Positions 1 through 7,085 are shown, counted from the first letter of the stretch. The stretch: DNA of 11,695 nucleotides from Candidatus Dormiibacterota bacterium (GCA_955651875.1 CATPAP010000288.1:1-11695); one strand, 5' to 3'. Notes: generated from the letters alone by a model not told the origin. Program-made: numbers and translations.

Positions 1-962
1 AGCGAGATCCACACCTCCCCAGGGGCGATCGGGGCTGGCGATCCGTCCGCGAGGGTGTACTGCGGGGGGCCCGATGCGGGTTGTGTCCATGTCGCCGTGA
101 ACTCGCGGCCAGCGGTGAACACCTGGGCCGTCCCGGTACCGCCGATCATCTGGTCGACCCCGAGATGCCCATCGACGTCGACGACATGGGGATCGGTGGT
201 GACCGCGACCTGCTGCACGATCACGGTTGGCAGGATCAGCGGAGCTCCGGTCCGCGGATCCACCACCAACCCGGTGTCCTCGGTGCGTGTGAAGCCGTTC
301 GAGGCGGCACGCCACGTGAACCGTGGCTGCTCGAACTGCGACACCCGCGCAATGAAGCTGGCGATCGGTACCCCGCCCACCGGGGTGGAGGTTCGTGCCC
401 AGAGTTGATACCCGACAGGCGGCAGCGCGGCAAGATGCGCCAGCTTGGCGATGTGCTGACCGTCGGTGTACAGGTTGTGCGGCGGGTAGCGCGATGAGAT
501 GCGGAACAGGTTCCCCTGCGCGCTGTCCTCGTTGTACGACGGCAGGGGCGCCCGTCTGAGCAGGCCGCCGATGTAGTTCGACGCACCCGAGTACGCCACG
601 AAGGCGTGGTAGATGGCGGCGAGCTGGACGGTGACCGTCCTCGCACTGCGCACAGGCCCGACCTGCTGCCGGGCAGGCGGCGCGGCGAAGAAGAATAGGC
701 TGAAGCGCCCGATGCCACCTTCGGCGACGTACTCGTAGACGACGTTGGCCACGCCCAGACCGGACTGCGGCCGTCCGCCCTGCGAGTTTTCCACCTGGAT
801 GATCGCCGGGCTCGCCAGCATCGGGACCGGTACAGGGGTTGGCGGCGATGGCGCCGGCGTGGCGGACGCGGGGACCCTTGTGGCGGTGCGCGTATGAGCC
901 GTGGCTGACCCGCAGGCGGAGAGGATCATCAGCAGAGCTAGGCTTGCGTGTGCTGGTTTCAT
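1..962 (-). CDS. DUF3048 domain lipoprotein (YerB-like), 3' end cut by window edge
   Basis: The frame is open from an ATG at 962 to the window edge: 320 complete codons and no stop. The N-terminus is a lipoprotein signal, a short hydrophobic stretch ending in L-S-A-C with Cys17 as the lipidation site. A Thr/Pro/Ala-rich tether follows (about 18-48). The DUF3048 N-terminal domain (about 52-170) is recognised by I-Q-V-E-N-S, R-P-Q-S-G-L, V-V-Y-E-Y-V-A-E-G-G-I-G-R-F and V-G-P-V-R-S-A-R. The C-terminal half (about 200-320) has F-T-W-R, V-V-Q-Q-V-type strands and a late G-E-V-W-I-S. In relatives this last segment lies a few residues from the end, so little is missing. YerB-like proteins are extracytoplasmic lipoproteins of unknown biochemical role. 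No strong Shine-Dalgarno precedes the ATG, and the ATG five bases upstream stops after two codons. The family assignment is secure; the function is not known. Confidence 0.92.
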   Translation of the reverse strand, partial: MKPAHASLALLMILSACGSATAHTRTATRVPASATPAPSPPTPVPVPMLASPAIIQVENSQGGRPQSGLGVANVVYEYVAEGGIGRFSLFFFAAPPARQQVGPVRSARTVTVQLAAIYHAFVAYSGASNYIGGLLRRAPLPSYNEDSAQGNLFRISSRYPPHNLYTDGQHIAKLAHLAALPPVGYQLWARTSTPVGGVPIASFIARVSQFEQPRFTWRAASNGFTRTEDTGLVVDPRTGAPLILPTVIVQQVAVTTDPHVVDVDGHLGVDQMIGGTGTAQVFTAGREFTATWTQPASGPPQYTLADGSPAPIAPGEVWIS

Positions 963-967
963 TCCAT

Positions 968-988
968 GTGGCGAGTGGCGAGTGGCGA
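968..988. repeat. Three perfect tandem copies of a 7-bp unit (GTGGCGA)
   Basis: The unit GTGGCGA occurs three times back to back, followed by GA, immediately upstream of the start of the minus-strand DUF3048 gene. It lies in the 5' leader of that gene, where an RBS would normally be found. It may be simple slippage-prone sequence or a short regulatory element; nothing else supports a function. Confidence 0.7.
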
Positions 989-1145
989 GACTGAAGCGGT
1001 CGCGTCGACTCTACAGTGCCCTTGGCAAGAATCCCCGTCAGCAGTCGCTCACGAAGACCGAGACATCGGAGTACCGTGGTGGTAGCCCTGATGTCGGCCG
1101 CCCGGATGTTGTGGGTTCCTCACTACACGGACCAAGGGGGCCAGC

Positions 1146-1508
1146 ATGGCAGTCGAACAAGCATCCCTGAGAGACCTTTGGCGCATCATCGACCAGCACA
1201 CGCCGCTCCAGGGAGAGGACACGACGTCTCTCGACCTCGACGATGCCCTCCATTGGATCTACGCGTACGGCGAGCTGATCGAGCGGTTGTCTGACTCAGT
1301 GCCGGAGAGCGCCGAGGAGATGCCCGTTGGCAGGTCCGAAGACTCGCTGAGTGACGCGCACGTCGACCATCGACTCCTGCAGGCGCAAGCTCAGCGGTAT
1401 CGCGTCAGACGTGCCTTCTGGCTGAAGCGCGCGGCTCGGTTCGCCGACTCCCACGATACCCATGCGGTGGTGGCCGAGGTGGCGGGTCCCGCGAGTCAGC
1501 CGCGGTAG
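1146..1508 (+). CDS. Hypothetical protein, 120 aa, helical and charged
   Basis: I do not recognise this family. The ATG at 1146 is preceded by a good ribosome-binding site, AAGGGGG at 1134-1140, with a 5-base spacer, which makes this a credible gene. The protein is cytoplasmic by appearance, with no signal or membrane segment. The first 60 residues are acidic (D-L-W-R-I-I-D near residue 10, then S-L-D-L-D-D-A-L-H-W-I-Y). A basic helical stretch follows at about 80-102 (Q-R-Y-R-V-R-R-A-F-W-L-K-R-A-A-R). Synonymous GC at the start of the gene is somewhat lower than in the neighbours. It is transcribed toward the minus-strand lipoprotein gene, and the two 3' ends overlap by 13 bases (1496-1508). 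No partner or pathway can be named. Confidence 0.68.
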   Translation: MAVEQASLRDLWRIIDQHTPLQGEDTTSLDLDDALHWIYAYGELIERLSDSVPESAEEMPVGRSEDSLSDAHVDHRLLQAQAQRYRVRRAFWLKRAARFADSHDTHAVVAEVAGPASQPR

Positions 1509-2197
1509 GCGAACCCGCGGCACGTTGCCGGGGTCTCCGTCAACGCGGCCGCCAATCGCAACGTTGTCGGTGCGCCCGCCCTGACTGTGGTTGACTGCGC
1601 GACACCCCCGCCGACCACCGCAGGTCCCTGGTAGCAGACGGCGAGCACCACCGCGGCCACGGGCGCTTTCGCCGAGACGGTCACGTTCACCATCGGCTCG
1701 ATGGGGTCGGATGTGAAGGAGACGCCGCTGACGGTCAGCGGGTTGACGACGCTCGCCGCGGCGGCGCTGCCGGTCACGGTGGCCCTGACGGTGGCGACGG
1801 TGTCGTCGGCGGGAATCGAGAGCTTCACCATCGCCGCCTCGGTCTCACCGGCTGCGAGCGCGCCGATCACCGACTGTCCGCTGACGGTCGCCCTGCCGTT
1901 GGAGCTGACCGCGCCGGCGCTCACGATCACCGGGGCACGTGGGGTGCTGTCATTGACCACGACCACGAAGACCACGGTTCCCGAGGGCGTCGCGGCCGCA
2001 TTCGTGGCAACAACCGTCGGGCCCGACGACGGCGTCGGGGAGGTCGAGGGCGACGCGGCGCTTGGACTGCCGGGTGCACTGGCGCTGGACGCAGATCTCG
2101 CAGCGGGCGTCGGGTGCGCCGTCGAATCGCAGCCGATGGCAAGCAGAGCAAGCGGAATTGCCAAGCCAAACCTCGCTGCGGAGAACCGGCTGCTCAA
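1496..2197 (-). CDS. Small Ser/Thr/Pro-tethered lipoprotein with two beta-rich segments
   Basis: I chose the TTG at 2197, giving 233 residues. It overlaps the TGA of the upstream peptidase gene as TTGA (2194-2197), a typical coupling arrangement, and it places a short basic n-region before the hydrophobic core. An ATG farther upstream (2254) would add 19 polar residues before the signal and is unlikely. The signal ends in L-L-A-I-G-C, with Cys23 as the probable lipidation site. Residues 24-65 are a Ser/Ala/Pro/Thr-rich tether. Two segments rich in alternating hydrophobics follow (about 73-143 and 155-233), consistent with immunoglobulin-like or FxLyD-like beta sandwiches. The second contains Cys188 and Cys226, which could form a disulfide. 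It is probably anchored outside the cytoplasmic membrane as a partner of the co-transcribed peptidase protein. No named family is assigned. Confidence 0.82.
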   Translation of the reverse strand: MSSRFSAARFGLAIPLALLAIGCDSTAHPTPAARSASSASAPGSPSAASPSTSPTPSSGPTVVATNAAATPSGTVVFVVVVNDSTPRAPVIVSAGAVSSNGRATVSGQSVIGALAAGETEAAMVKLSIPADDTVATVRATVTGSAAAASVVNPLTVSGVSFTSDPIEPMVNVTVSAKAPVAAVVLAVCYQGPAVVGGGVAQSTTVRAGAPTTLRLAAALTETPATCRGFAYRG

Positions 2198-4359
2198 CTG
2201 ACCACGGTCGCCATGTTGTCGATGTAGCTGAAGGAACGCGTGAAGTCTCCCCACGAGAACTCCTTGCGCGTGCCCGAGTAGGGGTCGTTGATGATCACCG
2301 TGTGCGCACCGAAGTCGACGCCCACGAGCGCGAAGACATGGTCGTTCAGGATGTACTGCACCCTCCTACCGTTCCACGCGGTGTACGTGCGCGGAGTGGC
2401 CGCCTCCATGTTGAACGAGCCCTCCACCGCCGCCGGGTAACCGGACACGACCAGGTCGAAGAGCTGGTTGACCGTCCACTGCTCCTTGCCGATCGCCGCG
2501 TGGCCGAGGTATTGGGAGATCCGGACCAGTGGCGGGTAGTAGATGCCGTATCCGCTGGCGTTCCACTCCGATCCGTTGACGTTGCCGACAAATGACGAGT
2601 ACGGGTCTCCCCAGCGCACGATGTTGCCGGCGGCGTCCCGCTGTGCGCGACGGAGATCGGCTCCCCAGTAATGGAGCTCCCAGTCCTGGTTGACCTGCGT
2701 GTCCCGCGCCGCCAGCACCATCTGCATGGTGGCGGCCTCGCAGTCGAGGGGGTGGGTCTGCTTGGCCATCGCCACGTTGAGCATGTAGCGGCCGTTGACA
2801 CCGCTGCCGAAGCTTTGCGCGTCGGCGGATGACAGAGGCTGCGCCGACCGGCGTGGGTCGACGGGGTTGATGAGCGCCACGTCGCGCACGATGTCCCAGC
2901 TTCCCCAATCCGTCCACTGTGTCCAGGACGGCTGCACGTAACCGCCTCCAAACGAGATCACCACGCCGCCGCGGGCGACGCTGTACCAGCCGAAGGTGGT
3001 CTGGTGCAGTGCGTGGTACAGCGGCCGTCCCGTGTACGGCGTGGCGTCGCCAATGGCCGGCGCTGCGCCGAACGCGTAGGTGCGCCCGACGTCATCCATC
3101 GCCCATCCGCCGTCGGGGGTGCCGTGGGAATCGATGTGCACCACCAGGCCCCTGTAGATGTCGAAGCCCCACAGGTAGGGTGGACCGCCGATCACCGGGG
3201 CACCTCCCCAGGGATGAATACCGCCGAAACCGTCGAGCACGTACCCGGCTGCCCCGTCGGCCACGCCCTGGGCGTCGTGCGACGTCGCCATAAAGGAGCG
3301 AGCGATGTCCTGGCCGGGCCACGAGGCCGGGAGGGTGAGGCCGGGATCCGTTCCCCAGCGATGGACTCCGCCCCAACCATCGAGCGTCCAGCCGCCCGAT
3401 CCATCCTCGCGCACCTGGACTGCGCGCGCGATGTCCCAGCCCTGCCAGTACGGCGCTGCGGTGGTGTCGATCGGCGCCTCCCCGAAGGGATGCAGACCGC
3501 CGAGGCCGTCGAGCGTGACCCCACCTGACGGGTTGGCGTCGGCGGCGAATATGGCGGCTGCTGCTGCGCTCTGTGGTTGCGGCTGGGGCTGAGGGTTGTC
3601 GGCCCGGAGCAGAGCCGCGTCGCGCTCGATGTCCCAGGTTCCCCAGTCGGAGTAGCCCGACCAGTACGGGCTCAGACCACCCCAGGTCTGCACCGTGCCC
3701 CAGTGGCCGGCCAGGTATCCAGCGGTGGGGGTGCCGCGGATCTTCACCCACAGCGCCTTGCCCGAGAGGCTGACCGGCGCGGGCTTGGCAGAGGCGGCGC
3801 CAAAGGCGTGGAGACTGCCGTCGGCATACAGCGTCCACCCCCCATCGGGCGTCCCGCTCGCGTTGAGGTCGACGAGCAGGCTGCGTGCCACGTCGGTGCC
3901 GGGATACGGTCCGCTCAGCGCCGGCGCACCGCCCCATGGATGGATTCCTCCGAATCCGTCGAGGAGATAGCCCTGGCTCCCGTCGACGTCCCCGTCAGCT
4001 CCGCGTGAGGTCATCACCATGTCGCGGACGATGTCCCAGCCCACCCAGTAGAACGGCGTGGAGACCGGTTGCGCGGCACCCCACGCGTGGATCCCGCCCC
4101 ACCCGTCGAGGGTCCAGCCGCCGCCGCCATCCGACCTGACCGCGACCGCACGGGCGATGTCCCATCCCGGCCAGTACGGAGCTCCAGCGGTGTTGATCGA
4201 CGCGCCGCCGAACGCGTGGAGGCCGCCCCATCCCTCGAGGATGACTCCGCCGGGCTGGGCGACCGATGCGACCGCGACCGTCGCGGTCGGACACAGCACG
4301 GCGCTGACCGTGCACGCCACCACCAGACTGCGCACACGCCATGAGCGGGCCGACCGCAC
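2194..4359 (-). CDS. Exported double-repeat-scaffold protein with C-terminal C39-like cysteine peptidase domain
   Basis: I chose the GTG at 4359 (721 residues). It follows GGGGGGAA with a 7-base spacer and gives a normal signal peptide (basic n-region, then a hydrophobic core near 12-33). The in-frame ATGs at 4425 and 4389 lack a Shine-Dalgarno and would lengthen the n-region. After the signal come two macro-repeats starting near residues 37 and 279 (period 242), each with five modules of about 45 residues. The modules carry G-G-W-T-L-D-G-W-G-G-I-H-A-W-G and W-D-I-A-R type motifs. A linker with Q-P-L-S leads into a Peptidase_C39_2-like domain (about 525-721). It has Gln534 before the nucleophile, Cys540 in H-P-L-D-C-E-A-A, His674 in N-D-H-V-F-A-L-V-G-V-D, and Asn691-Asp692 in I-I-N-D-P-Y-S-G. 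This is the layout of a papain-like peptidase. The substrate is unknown. The gene heads an operon with the lipoprotein gene and is divergent from a paralogue with a different enzyme domain. Confidence 0.88.
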   Translation of the reverse strand: MRSARSWRVRSLVVACTVSAVLCPTATVAVASVAQPGGVILEGWGGLHAFGGASINTAGAPYWPGWDIARAVAVRSDGGGGWTLDGWGGIHAWGAAQPVSTPFYWVGWDIVRDMVMTSRGADGDVDGSQGYLLDGFGGIHPWGGAPALSGPYPGTDVARSLLVDLNASGTPDGGWTLYADGSLHAFGAASAKPAPVSLSGKALWVKIRGTPTAGYLAGHWGTVQTWGGLSPYWSGYSDWGTWDIERDAALLRADNPQPQPQPQSAAAAAIFAADANPSGGVTLDGLGGLHPFGEAPIDTTAAPYWQGWDIARAVQVREDGSGGWTLDGWGGVHRWGTDPGLTLPASWPGQDIARSFMATSHDAQGVADGAAGYVLDGFGGIHPWGGAPVIGGPPYLWGFDIYRGLVVHIDSHGTPDGGWAMDDVGRTYAFGAAPAIGDATPYTGRPLYHALHQTTFGWYSVARGGVVISFGGGYVQPSWTQWTDWGSWDIVRDVALINPVDPRRSAQPLSSADAQSFGSGVNGRYMLNVAMAKQTHPLDCEAATMQMVLAARDTQVNQDWELHYWGADLRRAQRDAAGNIVRWGDPYSSFVGNVNGSEWNASGYGIYYPPLVRISQYLGHAAIGKEQWTVNQLFDLVVSGYPAAVEGSFNMEAATPRTYTAWNGRRVQYILNDHVFALVGVDFGAHTVIINDPYSGTRKEFSWGDFTRSFSYIDNMATVVS

Positions 4360-4618
4360 GAGGGCATTCCCCCCGGCCGCGAGCCGCATGCCGGGCATGG
4401 TAGGGGCGGACGGTGCGCTCTGCATGACAGTCCGCGATCAAGCGCAGGCCTCGCTGTCGCAGTCGTGCGACGATGATGACCTCACTGCAGCGGGATGCTC
4501 TGCGCGAAATGGTTCAGCGCGCGTCCGCATCGCATGGGTTGATTCGTCGCCGGTTCGAGAGGCGGTCCGTTACCACCCAGGTGCGACAATCCGGCCCGCT
4601 GAGCACGAGGAGTGGGTC
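4360..4618. promoter_or_regulatory. Divergent intergenic region between the two scaffold genes
   Basis: This 259-base stretch separates two genes that point away from each other, so it should hold both promoters. I see no convincing -35/-10 pair. GACAAT at 4585-4590 is a possible -10 for the plus-strand gene but has no recognisable -35 at the right distance. If the upstream ATG at 4425 were used for the minus gene, the region would shrink to 4426-4618. The regulatory role follows from gene orientation rather than from a recognised site. Confidence 0.4.
4607..4612 (+). promoter_or_regulatory. Ribosome-binding site deciding the transpeptidase start
   Basis: GAGGAG lies six bases before the ATG at 4619. 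The frame is open for 187 codons farther upstream. However, this site, together with the basic-plus-hydrophobic signal peptide that starts right after it, fixes the true start here. Confidence 0.85.
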
Positions 4619-6631
4619 ATGCGCGGTAGCCGGATGGGGCAGGGGTCGGTGCGCAGGGTGCGCGTCGCCGTTGTCGCCGGGTGCGCCGTGCTGCTGTCCG
4701 GGCTCGGCCTCGCCTCCGCGGTGACAGTCAAGGCGTACTCGGCAAGCACCGGCGGTGTCGTCCTCGACCTCTACGGAGGCCTCCACCCGTTCGGCGGCGG
4801 CACCAACATCAACACCGGCGGCGCGCCCTACTGGCCCAACTGGGACATCGCCCGCGCCGCGGTCGTTCTGCCCGACGGTTCGGGGGGGTGGACACTCGAC
4901 GGCTGGGGCGGAGTCCACAAATGGGGTGGCGCGCCCCGGATCGCGAGCCCGCAGTACATCTTCGGCTGGGACATCGCCCGCGGCCTGGTGGTCCTGCCCG
5001 ACCAGCACAGCGGGTACCTGCTCGACGCCTTCGGCCACATCCATCCCTTCGGTGACACCACCAAGGCACCCGCATTCGCGACCTCGTTCGGCTGGACTTG
5101 GGACATCGCCCGCGGCATCGACGTGGCCGTGGATGGGAGCGGCGCGGCCACCGGCGGATGGGTCATGGACGGCTGGGGCGGTATCCATCGCTTCGGTTCA
5201 CCTCCGCCCGCCAGTGGCGGGCCGACGTACGTCGGTGGCCGCGATGTCTGGCAGAAGCTGCACCTTGGTGCCGGCAACGTGCTCTACGGCGTGGGCAAAT
5301 GGGGCGTGGTCAGCAACACCGGCATGGCGCCTGACTGGTCGGGGTACGGTGACTGGGGCGCGTTGAACGCCACCCGCGATGTCGTCCTGTTCTCGCTCAC
5401 CGGCGGCAGCGGTGCTCAGCCGGTGAGCGCGCCGGCGCGGCAACAGTTCACCGCCACCAGCGCCCCGTTCGGTGGTGTCGTCCTCGACATGTACGGCGGC
5501 CTGCACCCGTTCGGCGGCTACCCGCTCAACGGCGGTGGCGCACCGTACTGGCCCAACTGGGACATCGCCCGCGCGGTGGTTCTCCTGCCCGACGGGTCGG
5601 GCGGGTGGACGCTGGACGGCTGGGGCACCATCCACAACTGGGGCAGCGCACCACCCATCACCACCCCGCAGTTCACCTCGGGTTGGGACATCGCGCGGGG
5701 GCTGGTCGTCCTTCCTGACAAGCAGAGCGGGTACCTTCTCGACGCCTTCGGCGGCCTCCACGCCTTTGGCCCCGACGCTCCGGCCTTCTCGGCGCCGTCG
5801 TACACGGCCGGGGACTACATCTCCCGCGGGATCGACGTGGTCACCGATGCGGCCGGTGTCGCCACCGGCGGATGGGTCCTCGACGGCTTCGGCGGGCTCC
5901 ACCCCTTCGGGACGGTGCCGAGCAGCGCGGACCCGGTCACCACCTACTCGGGCCACGACATCTGGCAGAAGCTTCACCTCAGCCTCGACGGTCACCTGTA
6001 CGTCGTGGGCCGCTACGGCATCGTCTCGGCCCCCGGCGTGAGCCCCACCTGGAGCGGATACCAGGACTACGGCAACTGGAACGTCATCCGTGACCTGGTC
6101 ATCGGCAACCCGCTGTTCGGCGGCGGCCAGTCCCAGCCGGTGAGCGCCGCCGCCCTGAACGCGTTCATCGTTGCTGCCAGCAATGGCATCATCGCCAAGC
6201 CCGGCTGCGGCGCCTACGGCTGGGCACCACCGGCGGGCAAGTGGATCGTGATCAGCCTCGAGTGCGCCGAGTTGAGCGCATACCAGAGCGGCCAGCTGGT
6301 TGCGGACATGCTGATCACCACCGGGCGTCCCGCGCTGCCAACCGAGCGCGGTCACACCCGCGTGATCAACAAGAACCACCCGTTCCGGATGATCTCGCCC
6401 TGGCCGCGGGGATCGCAGTACTACTACAACCCGTCGTGGGTCCAGTACGTCACCTGGATCTGGCCCAACGGCACCGGGATCCATGACGCGTACTGGGAGC
6501 CGGACAGAGCGCTCGGGCCCGGTTCGAACCTGGGCCCGTACGCCAGCCACGGCTGTATCCACGTCACTCTGCCGTTGGCCCAGTGGATCTACTACTGGGC
6601 CGACATCGGCACCCCGGTGGACGTCGTCTGA
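4619..6631 (+). CDS. Exported double-repeat-scaffold protein with C-terminal L,D-transpeptidase (YkuD) domain
   Basis: This 670-residue protein starts with a signal sequence or membrane anchor: basic residues 2-15, then a hydrophobic run at 16-35. Two macro-repeats start at residues 45 and 285, exactly 240 residues (720 bases) apart. Each has five modules, with signatures near 45, 89, 132, 179 and 220, and again at 285, 328, 371, 417 and 459. The first four of each set carry a G-G-x-H-x-F/W-G motif with a conserved His; the fifth is divergent. Q-P-V-S linkers end both macro-repeats. The YkuD domain (about 540-670) begins K-W-I-V-I-S-L. It has the family's conserved G-I-H-D (His622) and S-H-G-C-I-H-V, with nucleophile Cys646. 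Such enzymes form 3-3 cross-links in peptidoglycan or attach proteins to it through an acyl-enzyme on this Cys. The domain is complete with all key residues, so it is probably active in the wall. It is divergent from a paralogue bearing a C39-like peptidase. Confidence 0.92.
   Translation: MRGSRMGQGSVRRVRVAVVAGCAVLLSGLGLASAVTVKAYSASTGGVVLDLYGGLHPFGGGTNINTGGAPYWPNWDIARAAVVLPDGSGGWTLDGWGGVHKWGGAPRIASPQYIFGWDIARGLVVLPDQHSGYLLDAFGHIHPFGDTTKAPAFATSFGWTWDIARGIDVAVDGSGAATGGWVMDGWGGIHRFGSPPPASGGPTYVGGRDVWQKLHLGAGNVLYGVGKWGVVSNTGMAPDWSGYGDWGALNATRDVVLFSLTGGSGAQPVSAPARQQFTATSAPFGGVVLDMYGGLHPFGGYPLNGGGAPYWPNWDIARAVVLLPDGSGGWTLDGWGTIHNWGSAPPITTPQFTSGWDIARGLVVLPDKQSGYLLDAFGGLHAFGPDAPAFSAPSYTAGDYISRGIDVVTDAAGVATGGWVLDGFGGLHPFGTVPSSADPVTTYSGHDIWQKLHLSLDGHLYVVGRYGIVSAPGVSPTWSGYQDYGNWNVIRDLVIGNPLFGGGQSQPVSAAALNAFIVAASNGIIAKPGCGAYGWAPPAGKWIVISLECAELSAYQSGQLVADMLITTGRPALPTERGHTRVINKNHPFRMISPWPRGSQYYYNPSWVQYVTWIWPNGTGIHDAYWEPDRALGPGSNLGPYASHGCIHVTLPLAQWIYYWADIGTPVDVV
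4751..6112 (+). repeat. Intragenic tandem duplication, period 720 bp (240 aa)
   Basis: The segment beginning at 4751 (G-G-V-V-L-D-L-Y-G-G-L-H-P-F-G-G) is repeated from 5471 (G-G-V-V-L-D-M-Y-G-G-L-H-P-F-G-G). Stretches are nearly identical in DNA, for example around the Y-W-P-N-W-D-I-A-R-A codons near 4830 and 5550. Each 720-base unit contains five shorter modules. This indicates duplication of a whole five-module unit inside the gene. The C39-type paralogue has the same architecture with a period of about 726 bases. Confidence 0.85.
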
Positions 6632-6697
6632 GGGACGCCGGCGCGCGCTCAGCGCCCCGAGCAGGAGCAGGCTGATTGGTCTGGTCTCCCGGCGGCG

Positions 6698-6978
6698 CTA
6701 GGCAGGCGACCCGGGCTGGCCAGCCCGGCGGCCGCCCGAGGCACCAACGAGCACGGCGTGGACCTGGACGACGTTGGCCGGAACGATGAAGGACTGCTGG
6801 CCACCCGTGTAGCTGTAGGCCTGCGGGGTGCCCGGAGTCAAGGTGACACACGCGGCGAATGCCGATGCGCGCAGTGGTGCAAGCAACCCGCTCGCCGTGG
6901 CGGCGCACCCAACGCAATCGCAGTCGCGGCAGGCACAGCAAGGGCGCGACGCCAGCGCCCGCGGGTGGTCCAGGTCAT
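6698..6978 (-). pseudogene. Frameshifted, truncated remnant of a small secreted protein
   Basis: An ATG at 6978, preceded by GAGGGGG (6986-6992) with a 7-base spacer, opens a signal-peptide-like sequence: M-T-W-T-T-R-G-R-W-R-R, then A-L-A-V-P-A-A-T-A-I-A-L-G-A. That frame soon becomes nonsense and stops. The sensible continuation lies in another frame (A-T-A-S-G-L-L-A-P-L-R-A-S-A-F-A-A). It runs into Y-S-Y-T-G-G-Q-Q-S-F-I-V-P-A-N-V-V-Q-V and V-L-V-G-A-S-G-G, then ends at a TAG at 6698-6700. The second part resembles the start of the beta-rich segment of glycine-rich secreted proteins (T-G-x-x-Q-x-F-x-V-P-A-G-V, then G-A-x-G-G), which normally continues much longer. One missing base (or two extra) near 6890-6920 would explain the shift. 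A sequencing error could explain the shift but not the early end. The 98-codon open frame from an ATG at 6994 is the alternative reading but has an unlikely Cys-rich N-terminus. Confidence 0.5.
6711..6728. repeat. Perfect 18-bp palindrome
   Basis: CCGGGCTGGCCAGCCCGG is its own reverse complement. As RNA it could fold into a seven-pair stem with a GGCC loop. It lies 80 bases after the transpeptidase stop and inside the last codons of the remnant on the other strand. It has no T-run, so it is not a canonical terminator; a protein-binding site or a weak bidirectional hairpin is possible. Confidence 0.6.
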
Positions 6979-7079
6979 CGCTTGGCCCCCTCATTCCAAC
7001 AACAATTGACGCCGCACTTTGCTACGCCCCAGCGCGACGCGGGAGCCCTGCCATCCCCACCGTGCCGGTGGTGGCGTCC

Positions 7080-7085
7080 TAGACT
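7080..7085 (+). promoter_or_regulatory. Possible -10 element (TAGACT) for the SDR/SpeE-like operon
   Basis: TAGACT matches a TANNNT-type -10 hexamer and would start transcription near 7092, leaving a leader of about 44 bases. No good -35 is visible 16-18 bases upstream, so this is a tentative call. Apart from this, 6979-7124 holds nothing recognisable besides the RBS of the remnant. Confidence 0.3.

Noticed and set aside
236..718. 160-codon minus-strand frame within the DUF3048 gene
   Set aside because: The adjacent frame on the same strand is open from 962 to the window edge and encodes the conserved DUF3048 motifs, so this frame is a shadow.
4058..4618. Upstream in-frame extension of the transpeptidase gene by 187 codons
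   Set aside because: It runs antisense through the start of the paralogue gene and would bury the signal peptide. The GAGGAG site before 4619 gives a far better start.
2300..6112. Regularly repeated DNA that might suggest a CRISPR or satellite array
   Set aside because: The repeats are in-frame protein modules of about 130-145 bases with coding-type variation, not short identical repeats with unique spacers.
5198..6562. Long minus-strand open frame (454 codons) under the transpeptidase gene
   Set aside because: It is an antisense shadow typical of high-GC codon use. The plus strand carries a complete protein with conserved repeats and catalytic motifs, and the antisense product has no recognisable feature.
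6640..6656. Short hairpin GGCGC/GCGCC after the transpeptidase stop
   Set aside because: A five-pair stem with a seven-base loop and no T-run is expected by chance in DNA of this GC content.
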